DNA of 64,000 nt from Eutreptiella sp. 'Long Island Sound 2002' (taxonomy: Eukaryota; Euglenozoa; Euglenophyceae; Eutreptiales; Eutreptiaceae): assembly GCA_964036045.1 (NCBI GenBank), contig OZ038388.1:3164935-3228934 (forward strand). The letters are read 5' to 3'. Shown one piece after another: positions 55,113-64,000 of the stretch (within the stretch, counting starts at the first letter, position 1; each line of letters starts with the position of its first letter). A program made the translations under genes and the position numbers. Below the pieces are notes generated by a model, which had not been told where the DNA came from, searched no databases, and saw only the letters and a list, made by a program, of their open reading frames with translations.

Positions 55113-55550
55113 CAACTCATTGTTCCGCAGGGGGCGAAATGCAAATTTAGGGAGCCAGTGAACCTGCCCTGCAAACGCCTCGTCCTGGCATGAAGAGGGG
55201 GGGACTGGCACGAGGCCATGGTGTTGGTTTGGTTGCCTTTGGCGGCGCCTATTGGCCTCTCGCCATTGTACATTCCGACCCTCTGGGTCCGAATGTGTTT
55301 TGGTTGTGTCAACAGAGCCCCTGGATGTCCTGTTCGACAACTCCGGGATCAGCTGTCCCAAAGGGTGCCCGTGGTAAAACTTAGGTAAAAAATTTTTTTA
55401 CTCTTAAATTACTTACCCAAAAAATAAGTTTTCCCACTTCTGACTGCCACTGGGCCCACTTGTGGGCTATTTCTGATATTGTCCCCCCACTCTGAAATCC
55501 ACGCTTTGTTGCGTGGCCCCCCAAAAATAAGATTTTCCACTTCTGAGTGC

Positions 55551-56295
55551 TGCCACTGCTGATTCTGCCTCCCGCCGTGGGGACCCCCAGGCGGCAGGGA
55601 TTATGTAGCCACCCGGCTCACTTGTGGGCCACCTCTGATTCTGCCCCCCCCGCTGTGAAGCGGTGGGGACCCCCTAGGCTAGGCGACAGGGGTTATGTAG
55701 CCACCCGGCTCACTTGTGGGCCACCTCTGATTCTGCCCCCCACTCTGAAGCGGTGGGGACCCCCCAGGCGGCAGGGATTATGTAGCCACCCGGCTCACTT
55801 GTGGGCCACCTCTGATTCTGCCCCCCCGCTGTGAAGCGGTGGGTACCCCCTAGGCTAGGCGACAGGGGTTATGTAGCCACCCGGCCCACTTGTGGGCCAC
55901 TTCTGATTCTGCCCCCCGCTGTGAAGCGGTGGGGACCCCCCAGGCGGCAGGGGTTATGTAGCCACCCGGCTCACTTGTGGGCCACCTCTGATTCTGCCCC
56001 CCCGCTGTGAAGCGGTGGGGACCCCCCAGGCGGCAGGGGTTATGTAGCCACCCGGCTCACTTGTGGGCCACCTCTGATTCTGCCCCCCCGCTGTGAAGCG
56101 GTGGGGACCCCCTAGGCTAGGCGACAGGGGTTATGTAGCCACCCGGCCCACTTGTGGGCCACTTCTGATTCTGCCCCCCGCTGTGAAGCGGTGGGGACCC
56201 CCCAGGCGGCAGGGGTTATGTAGCCACCCGGCCCACTTGTGGGCCACTTCTGATTCTGCCCCCCCGCTGTGAAGCGGTGGGGACCCCCTAGGTGA
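55551..56295 (+). repeat. 86/91-bp tandem array with two alternating monomer types
   Basis: Nine units sharing TTATGTAGCCACCCGGC and ACTTGTGGGCCAC. Type 1 has CCCAGGCGGCAGG, type 2 has CCTAGGCTAGGCGACAGG. The order is 1-2-1-2-1-1-2-1-2', with a truncated last unit. The unit resembles the 33.9-kb repeat (GCAGGGGTGACGTAGC), and a CCACGC...GCGTGG palindrome lies just upstream at 55500. Confidence 0.95.
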
Positions 56296-56309
56296 GAGGG
56301 GATATGTAT

Positions 56310-57275
56310 AATTTGAGCAATTGGCATTGGGTGCTCCGCTTGTTGTTGATTGCCCCAACTCGCGAATACCTTTGCCTTAAGTTTGACCCAATGTGCGACC
56401 GGCCACACATTGTTGAGGCAAACTAGGAGGAGTTGGCTGTTGTGGATTTGATTGCTGAGCGAGAAGGCGTTGAACCACAGCAGCGGAAGAAGTGGTCAAA
56501 GATTTTGGATGCTTTCGGTGCCTTTGCATTTGCAATTGCACCCTTGCATTCCACCTTCATCTGGCAGATTGATGGTATTAGTTGCCATCCGGCATGTCTC
56601 TTGACGTTGCATGGTGCCTTGTCTCCGCGCATTGTCAAGGGCCTATTGCAAGTGCCACAAGATTGATTGTGGTTGTTGCGTGAAATGGTTGAAGCTACTC
56701 TGTACTTCAGTCGTTCAAAGTCAGCCTCCACCCCAAGGACCCCAACAGTACATTGGGAGGTGGCTCAGATGTACCCCGAACCCAAATCTGTGGACCCCGT
56801 TGACACATGCTTTTCTTGTGATGGCACGCCTCACATTGCGTGCCACGAATGTAAGGTTCTTCATTGTGCCTTGCATGCGTCCATCTTGTGTCAATCGGAG
56901 ATTTGTGTTGGGTTGCGCCAATTCTAGACGGCCAACCTTGCTGCTATTGCTGTTGCTTCTGCTGTTGTTGCTGCTACTGTTGTTGACACCCGTCCTAGTG
57001 TGCCTACTGTTGTTGCTGCTTCTGCTGTTAACACCCGTAGTGGTGTGTGGATCTGTCGCAAGTGGTATGTAGTGCCCCCTCAATATCCCCAAAATGCTGA
57101 TGGTCAACTGAGAAATGACCAAGCATTTTGCACATTTTGCACCGAGCGGCAAGGGGAGTTGAAAACGGCTGTGTTTGGGATGTGCACCAATAATCCCACA
57201 GTGCGAGGCAAACCGCGCCATGCAGATACCAAGGCCGACTTGATTTTCAAGCGTGTCTTTTGTAACTACTTGTAA
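56310..57275 (+). pseudogene. Cys-rich protein gene with three in-frame stops, family unknown
   Basis: One frame reads coherently for 320 codons to a TAA at 57273, broken by TAG (56424), TGA (56664) and TAG (56925) but no frameshift. Segments: WHWVLRLLLIAPTREYLCLK, then AEREGVEPQQRKKWSKILDA, then TCFSCDGTPHIACHECKVLH with further Cys, then an Ala/Val-rich stretch from GCT/GTT repeats (56937-57040, with an inner duplication), then VWICRKWYVVPPQY and FCTFCTERQGELK, ending in basic RGKPRHADTK. Cys pairs at two places suggest zinc binding. Three stops point to a dead copy, perhaps a transposon gene, but the retained frame is unusual. Shadow ORFs such as a poly-Leu frame overlap it. Confidence 0.5.
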
Positions 57276-57545
57276 GTAGTTCCCACAGATGTTGGCCATG
57301 GCCCCGTCAGGACTCTTTTCTTGAGCCTGATTTTGTTTCTATTGCCCGACCCCAATTATATTTTGTTATGTTGGCCGAGTGCCAACTAATAAGTGTTCAT
57401 GATGGTTTGGCCTGGGTGGGGCGCCACTAACAAAAGTGGCCGAGAATCGACTTGGGGGCCTTGTGCCCTTAAACAAAAGTACCACCTACCATGGAAGTGT
57501 TGACTTGTTTAAAACGGCAGCCGGGGGGGTGGGGACTTAGTGGAC
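57276..57545. other. short intergenic spacer
   Basis: No ORF or repeat recognised. Confidence 0.5.
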
Positions 57546-57680
57546 CGAGGTAAGACTTAGTAAATATAAATTTTTTTCAAAAACATTTTTTGAAAATTTT
57601 TTACTAAGTTTTACCTCGTTTCTACTAAGTTTTACCAAATTTTACTAAGTGTTACCTCGTCCGGTACTAAGTTTTACCAA
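57546..57680. repeat. 73-bp near-perfect hairpin plus copies of its arm
   Basis: CGAGGTAAGACTTAGTAA (57546-57563) pairs with TTACTAAGTTTTACCTCG (57601-57618), 17 of 18. The A/T-rich middle (TTTTTTCAAAAA / TTTTTGAAAA) is itself palindromic. Three further direct copies of ACTAAGTTTTACC-like arm sequence follow to 57680. Confidence 0.85.
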
Positions 57681-57879
57681 ATACCCGTCCCAGAGACGGG
57701 CTGTTGCCCGTGCCATTGACCAGGTGCATCCAGATGCACACTCTGAGTCCATGCCGGGTTTGCCAACTCCAGCACTGGCTTGTGCGCGCTGGTGTGTGCA
57801 TCTGCAGGATCATTTTCCTGACAGGGCTCCGTCCCCGCAAAGTTGCAAAGTTGATCCTAGAGACACTGCATGGGGCGGC

Positions 57880-58440
57880 GGGCGCAAGTTGGAACAGACT
57901 GGACAGCGAGAACCATGGGCCAGGCAGAACGCACTCTACTCGGGCCGCGGAGCCTGATCGTAAGAGTGCACCGAAGGTACTGCAATGGGTTTACATCAAT
58001 GTCTAAAGTAACAAATGGAAACCGAAAAGCGCTACAATCTGGGCCTCTAGCGATCGGGTGATTCATGGCGTGCTTTTCAGCAAAATGTTACCTTCTGTTG
58101 ACAGGGGCCCCTGTGTTACAGGAGGTCGCACGGTGAGTTTCAGTGCTGCCGAAGTCAGCATCAAGATCTGTCGTCACAGAACAATCATTCAAGGCAGGGT
58201 GCTGCAACCCTTTGTGGACTTTCACGTACTTCCTGCCATCTCTGCCCCAGGCACATTCCAGGGGAGACAGTCTGATACGGTACGATATGATGACCATAAC
58301 TACAATGTTACCCGTACGGCCACACGATAAAACACAAAAATGATGATCGTGATAGTGACGAAGATTTGCTACCACCCTCGTGCATCACAATGGAGTTGTT
58401 TGTTTTCTGCCATTGATTTGGCTGTGGCAAGTCATGCAAC
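57880..58440 (+). repeat. long direct repeat, copy 2 (partner 11700-12225)
   Basis: Full-length version of the repeat, with the 35 bp (starting GCATCAAGATCTGTCGTCAC) missing from copy 1. Confidence 0.9.
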
Positions 58441-58550
58441 GCTATTAACGAGCAACAAAAGTCATAGGGTTGTTGCAGAATCGAAGTATTTGACCGTGAC
58501 TGCGGCCAGGCACTGCTCCATCCTGTCGTCTGGCCCCCCCCTTTGCTCAG

Positions 58551-59006
58551 GTCCGCAAGGTCCCCGTGCACGAGTGCACGTACACGTGCATGCCCATCAT
58601 GTGGCGCACCATGTCTCAGCCCGTGGGCTTTGGCATGTCTGCCATGTATGAGGACCCCAGTCTGGCGACTATGCCGGGGGGCCTGGACTATGTGCCCCCC
58701 CCGATTCCCACCGAGAATCCCTCGGCCGCGCCTGGGGCCCCGGCCCAACAGGCCCAACAACAACAACAGGCCCAACAGGCTACAGCCCTGGCCCAAGCCC
58801 CCGCGCCCCAGACGGAGACCGTGCCCCGCACCGTCCCGGCACCGGCACCGGCGGCACGGGGGCCCACTGGGAGACCTCTGGATACGCACCGAGCCCCCGC
58901 CGCGGAGGGGTACGGCCAATTGGACGACAGCGACACTGAGTCGAATGCGTCGGATGACCCGCTGACACGGGCCCAGTCGGTCCCCGTGTACAGGGCCCCG
59001 GCCTGA
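58551..59006 (+). CDS. terminal exon, Pro/Gln/Ala-rich protein
   Basis: Begins after a strong acceptor (CCCCCCCTTTGCTCAG) in frame at VRKVPVHECTYTCMPIMWRT and ends at TGA. It encodes 151 residues: a short Cys/Met segment, then a PAQQAQQQQQAQQATALAQA tract, a Pro/Ala region and an acidic LDDSDTESNASDDP patch. GC content is clearly higher than in the flanks. Low-complexity C-terminal tails like this are common in algal proteins. The start of the gene should be upstream, but the preceding 0.6 kb is a dispersed repeat. Family unknown. Confidence 0.5.
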   Translation, partial: VRKVPVHECTYTCMPIMWRTMSQPVGFGMSAMYEDPSLATMPGGLDYVPPPIPTENPSAAPGAPAQQAQQQQQAQQATALAQAPAPQTETVPRTVPAPAPAARGPTGRPLDTHRAPAAEGYGQLDDSDTESNASDDPLTRAQSVPVYRAPA

Positions 59007-62000
59007 GACACGAGCGGGCGGATGCCAACCGGGGCGGCAACCGGGTCCGGTTTTTGGACATCATTGTGGCAGTTGCTGTCATCGGACCCTCCGTACGGGG
59101 GCTGCACAGCTCCAGCCGCCATCGGTTAGTCTCCAAAGTCCGTCGGTTGGCTGACACCAACCGCCGTCTGAGTCGCTTGCTCAGTACTCGTTTTTTTGCT
59201 CCGCATTGGAGTGGAGTTATATGCCGACACTTACTCAATATAATTGTAACTTGTTTGTACGTCCGTGTGTGCGTGCACTGCGCGTGCACCCGGTTTAGTG
59301 GGTCGGTGCGCGCAGGTTCCGTATGGCGCCGCGCCCTGAGGGCTGCATGCTGCGCTTGCAGGGGCGCAGCAGGAAGCCAAACCCGCGCTCTTCACTGCGG
59401 TCCTCTCTGCTTTGTAAATAGAAACACACTCTGGCACTCTGGCTCGAGCCGGAGCCCCGTCGGCGGTTGTGGCCGGCGCCAGCACCCGTGCCAAGGGCGC
59501 GTTGCGCGTTCCACGCCCGCGTCGATACGCTCTGTGACCAGGGCCTGAGCTGCAAGGCCAAGTGCACGTGTTTCAAGGGAAGTGTGTGTGGAAACGATGC
59601 AACAGATCACACGGCCCCACTGTACAGACCATCGATGTTCACCGGCGAATGCTTTTTGAGAACCCCCCCCCCCCCCTCTCACGTCATCCCAGACCGCTTT
59701 CTGTTGCCATCCATATGACCTGGAGGGGGCTGCGGGCTGAGGCCGTGGCCGCAGCAGTGAAGGGTTTAGCGCCTCTGAGGACTCTTTGTGAGAAATGTTC
59801 CCAGGGCCGCTTTGGGGGATGTCTTGGGGTGCATTGGAGGTGGTTGTACTGGACACATATTGCGCACATCGGGAGTTGTGAGCGTACACAAGTCGTGAAT
59901 TTAATGGGACGGATCGCAAGGCCCAAAGTTGTGGAAGCTTGTTTCAATTCCGCAAATTTTTCGCACCAAAATTTCCGCGTATTCAAGACAGTGTGACACT
60001 GAAGGGCGGGTATCACTGCAAGTTCCAAGCCAAACGTGCAGTATGGGTAGGCATACAGCCCAGTCAGGTCATAAACCACGCTCTGCGTCCAAGAAATTCC
60101 TTTTCTTGGTTCGTTCAGCAGTCTTGATCATCCCCGGTCAGTTTGCTCGACATGGCCCTCAAACGCACACGCCATCATACCTGGCTGTGCCACCCCCCCC
60201 CCCCGCGCGCTTTTTTTTTTGCAGGTAATACCTCGTGAAACCGCCTGAAAGTTTCGAGACAGCCCCCCCCCCCCCCCCCCCCCAACCCACCCACCCATCC
60301 AATTTGAGGTTTGCGAAGTCGCACATGCCAAGGCGGACGTAGAGCTTTCTGGAGACTCACTCAGTAAAGCCATATTTTATCGCGTGTTGAGGGTTGTGTT
60401 GAGCTAGCACAGCCTGTAGTCTCACTTGTTATGGGCCAAAATTAGCGGATGGTGGGAGAATGATCGGATGTGCTGATGATCCCATTACCACTCGGTGCTT
60501 GTATCTCGTGGGATCAGTTCTTGTTCTACAGCCCTGTCAGATTCTCCGCCGCCAGAAACGATCTATAAGTCTACCTTGATATCCATCTCCCACTCATTTC
60601 ATCGTCAAGCTCTTCTCAAACATTCTTTGGATTGTTGGTGCAGGAACAGTCCCTGATCAGTCTGCTTCGCCAAAAAGAGCGATTTCGCCTCGCCCTGTCT
60701 CAGTACTACTGTGGTGGCAGGAGTGTAAATTTACGGTCCTTTCCATCCTGTATGTTTTGTACCAGGTTGGTGGCTGTATTTCATGTGCCACAAGGCTTTG
60801 GTTCTGATTCCAGTTCAGAGCATGAAACAATTACAAATGCTGCCCTGATGATTCATGTGCAGTTGCCCACGGTCTTGTTGTGGAGATCTGTCCATTGGGT
60901 GAAATTTTGGTCATTCTCCACAGATTTCCATAGCAGCACCTTGCAACAAATCCCCTAAGAGCTGTGGAACAGTGCCATGGTTTAACCTGATGGTCCGTGC
61001 CCACCACGCAGGGGGTATTCAAATGAAGTGATTTCTCATAATGCATCAGCTGTGTCGGAATTTTTCTCAAAAAGAAATTTGCAAGGTGATGTCGCAATTT
61101 CTTGGTAGCTTGCTTTTGGCGTACAATTGAAGAAAGTGGTCAGGCAAACTCTCAGAAAATTGGAATCAGCCACTGAGCCCTTTGGCTCCAATCAGGATTT
61201 TTGTCAGGGGTTGTCAGGAAATTCGCATCGCTTCATGTCTCTATTGGTCTGTGATCTGTTGAAGAGAACCCTGTAATCTTTTTCAGCCAGTTTTTCTGAC
61301 AGTCCATTCCCATTTTGTAAGCTCCAATGCAGCCCATGGCTTCTCTGTTCCTGCCTGCACAAGCCTGCTGCCAAAGCTTTCTCTGAACTGCGATACCATG
61401 TGCAAGCAATTTCACTGCATGTCACATCTTTGCTGGTCCTGCAGGGCAACGACTCACTGTACAAGGGTCGGTGGGCAGGGCAATCTGCTCCCTCACTCCA
61501 GTGTCAGCCCCTTCAACATCAATATTTTGGGCCTCGACAGCTGCTTCCTTGGTATGAAGCTGTGCATTTTGCTATTCACATGGCAGGCAGTGTTGGGGTG
61601 CAGGGCGACATGGCCCACAATGCTGGAAAAAATGAGCCTCTGTCACCAAAGGGCTACGTCTGTTGTAGGCACGGCCTGAGCAAAATGCTGACAATTTCGC
61701 CCTGCGCCTCGAATTGCCCAGTGTCCTCCCATTTTCTGAAAGCTACACAATGTAGAGGGCACGTTTGACTAATTGGGGACACCGACAAAGTTGTTAAAAC
61801 CCCAAGCACCAATTCCCAAAAAAGGCCCTGCACACTGGCAAAATCAACTTATCAAAATTTGCACATTGGCACTTGAAATAGCATTGGAATTTGATCTGAG
61901 GCATTCGTCAGCTCAGCGAGTTGATTCTGCAAGTCCATCCGCTTAACTATTGGCATTGCCCTGATCCAGTGGCAAGATAAACTACGTTTGCAGGATGCAT

Positions 62001-62301
62001 GAGAGCGGTTGATCTGAGGGCTGTGCAAACTTGATTCCAGGAATACCATCAAAAACGGGCTAGAAAGGCTTGAATCAAGGGGCGGCAATGATGTGGGGCA
62101 ATGATCTGGGGTAACCCTGGGATCAAAAAACTGAAGGTGCTGGATCAAAGATGAATCAATCACAACACTTAATCACAATTATTCTTTGGATCAAATGCAA
62201 CAACCTGATCAAATCTAGCTGCTATTGCATGTTTTAGTGGTTTAGTAGGCAAGCAAAACAGTCATGCAAGCAAAAACGTTTTGTTGTTGTTTTTGTTCTG
62301 C
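59007..62301. other. no recognisable gene
   Basis: Overlapping short ORFs only. Low-complexity landmarks: C-run near 59664, C-run near 60190 with T-run, C21 at 60263-60283. 61400-61768 is open for 122 codons without recognised motifs. No repeat partner noticed. Confidence 0.4.
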
Positions 62302-62990
62302 TCTTAGGGAATGCCGTGCACACAGTGCGAAGTTTTGTATGTCAGCAACTACTTGAACCCTAGTTTTGGCCCCTTTGGGGAGCACCTGACGCGGCACATG
62401 CGCGGCGCGAAAATTCGGCCTTCTGGCCCACCCAAGCACCCACAGTTCCTACCCCGGGGGCCCATCGTCTAGGGATTTTGGGCCTGGTCCGTGATACTTG
62501 ACTAAGTAAGTCGTTTGTTGTTGTCTATTGAACATCCGCGCTAGATTGGGCAAGATGAGGCGAGGCACGTAAGAAATGTTGTTCGTTGCTTTTTGAAGAT
62601 CCTGCCCTGGAAGCTCAGCCCCGGCATGAGGTAGCGGTTGGTCTGGGGCGAAACTTGTCGTTGGGCTGCGATACCGTCGGACCCAGTGCTCGTTTCCGCG
62701 GTGTACATCGCTATTAAGATCCCGTGGTACAATGGCTATCGCAATATTTGGAGGGAGCAATGGGACCACTTTTCACAAATCTATTCGCACCTTGTTGCAC
62801 CTCACCCAGCTTTGTATTCGGCGCCATGTTTGCTACCCTTCGTATGGCCTTTGGCCCCACGTGCCACCTCATGTGTTGGTTGTTATCTTGTGGGCTTTGC
62901 TACTCTGCTGTGCTATCAGACGGGTGGCGAGTGATCTTGGGTGAATTTTCTGGCAGGTGCACGCAATGCAACAACTTGGCCTTAGCTATC
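62302..62990 (+). mobile_element. dispersed element, copy 3 of 3, with Harbinger-like tail
   Basis: Starts TTAGGGAATGCCGTGCACAC and ends TGCACGCAATGCAACAACTT. Within it, 62732-62944 encodes SIRTLLHLTQLCIRR followed by CYPSYGLWPH and LVVILWALLLCCAIRR. The first part matches the C-terminal tail of the transposase remnant at 346-726; the last part matches the shared tails at about 24.87 and 34.8 kb. This ties the dispersed family to the Harbinger-type transposon as a deletion derivative. Confidence 0.55.
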
Positions 62991-64000
62991 CAAGTAGAGG
63001 TTCCCGATTCCCCATCAGCGTTGGATGAAGAAGGGCAGGTTCGAACCATGACCAACCATGCAAGCACCATGTGTGGTAAGATGAATGCGGCATTCATTAC
63101 AAAAGGAGGCTTGGTGTTTCATAGGTACACATTTCTTATGTATTCCGCATTGTTTTCTTCAGTAAATGTAGCCAAAAGGTTCTCATGTATGCCCACAATA
63201 GGGGGGCCCCCGCACAGGAGCGTCCCCGGTTCTTGCTCCCACGGAGCTGGTACCCAATGGCTCCTCAGGAGCTCGTCTCTGCGGCTCCTGCGAAGCTCAT
63301 CCCCGCATGCGGGGACGCAATTCGCGGGGATGGAAATGGAACATTTGACTTATCTACCACTAGGCCACTATTTGTGCCACAAAGTCTTTTGTGCTTTTGA
63401 AGGTGAAATTTCTCAGTAGAGTTGTTAATGTCTATTGACAAAAACTCCGCAACATCATCTCTTCTAAGATCAAATAAGGAATAAGTGCCCAACTCTGCAT
63501 CCTTTTTTTTGTCAAAAGATTAATTTTTTGTTTTCCTCAACGCATGCACAAAATTTAGTCACACCTGTGTGTTTCAACAGCTTTTGACACTAGGTGTAAG
63601 TTGCCATGCGCGACATATCCATGGCTTCGTCCGATCGATCGGATATTCTTGACCAAGATTTAGGATTCAGGATCGTGCTGTCTCGATACCACAAATTGAT
63701 CACCTGATGCATGTTGCAAACAATCCCCTTTACGGGTCGACAATTCAGCTGTTTCTTTTACGTAACACCGTGACCCATAGGTGATAAGGGAAACTTTTGG
63801 GGTCTACAAACACTTTGGAATTCCTCTTTCGTGATCTACAAGAATCTTGAACCTTGGAGCCGGTATCCGACACACCGCACATCACATGGCACAAGCCAAA
63901 AACTATAGAAATAGTAATCAAAATGTTTACGAGCAGCATACATGCACCGACTTCCAAACCCAAACCCATACGTGCAAATTGAATAGTTTTGGCTTTTTTG
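62991..64000. other. no firmly supported gene
   Basis: 62991-63124 is open (VPDSPSALDEEGQVRTM...) up to a possible GTACAC donor, with no family. From 63420 the sequence is AT-rich without ORFs. Confidence 0.35.

Larger units (their letters stand above)
53930..55550. other. intron/intergenic sequence with repeats
   Basis: No further exon of the WWE gene could be placed. G17 tracts lie at 54489-54505 and 54882-54898, and two dispersed repeats are listed separately. 55380-55440 is A/T-rich with short inverted pieces. 55430-55550 carries a degenerate leader of the following tandem array. Confidence 0.4.

Noticed and set aside
56611-57072. Poly-Leu membrane protein ORF
   Set aside because: It is the wrong frame of GCT/GTT repeats inside the Cys-rich reading frame.
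56310-57275. UAG reassigned to an amino acid
   Set aside because: The intact Ty3 ORFs contain no internal UAG over about 2,300 codons except at the gag-pol junction, and TGA and TAA also interrupt the decayed genes.

Overview
The window is eukaryotic nuclear DNA. It shows GT-AG intron boundaries, interrupted exons, microsatellites, minisatellites and several retroelement classes found only in eukaryotes. No bacterial gene layout, rRNA or convincing tRNA was seen. The repertoire (chromodomain Ty3 element, DIRS-like tyrosine-recombinase retroelement, Penelope-like element, Harbinger-type transposase, many G/C homopolymer tracts) would suit a large, repeat-rich genome of a microalga or other protist. 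That placement is inference; no species marker is present.

Layout. 1-14.4 kb: Harbinger-type transposase remnant, a few exon-like pieces (a membrane-anchor exon at 7.9 kb, an unidentified exon at 8.5 kb), many small dispersed repeats and a fold-back repeat at 13.6-14.4 kb. 14.86-16.99 kb: 3' third of a Ty3 chromovirus (integrase core, chromodomain, candidate LTR) on the plus strand. 17-24 kb: mostly unexplained, with a SAM-like exon at 18 kb. 24.3-36 kb: a nest of elements, namely a DIRS-like recombinase and RT remnant hit by a small TIR element with a 12-bp target duplication, and a Penelope-like RT cut between motifs A and B by another repeat. 36.1-42.65 kb: a 34-bp satellite array interrupted by a 3.6-kb element with terminal inverted repeats. 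44.08-49.93 kb: 5' two thirds of a Ty3 element (gag, UAG, protease, methyltransferase-like domain, RT, RNase H, integrase zinc finger) on the minus strand. 50.6-64 kb: an acidic-protein gene with one short intron, a WWE-domain exon, an 86-91-bp tandem array, a decayed Cys-rich ORF, a Pro/Gln-rich terminal exon and repeats.

The most striking point is that the two Ty3 pieces are exact complements. The minus-strand piece stops, and the plus-strand piece begins, at the same codon between the integrase zinc finger and catalytic core. They lie 29.2 kb apart in opposite orientation, as expected if that segment had been inverted inside a single element (or mis-assembled). The Ty3 element also carries a DIRS-style NPPF methyltransferase-like domain between protease and RT, and joins gag to pol through an in-frame UAG.
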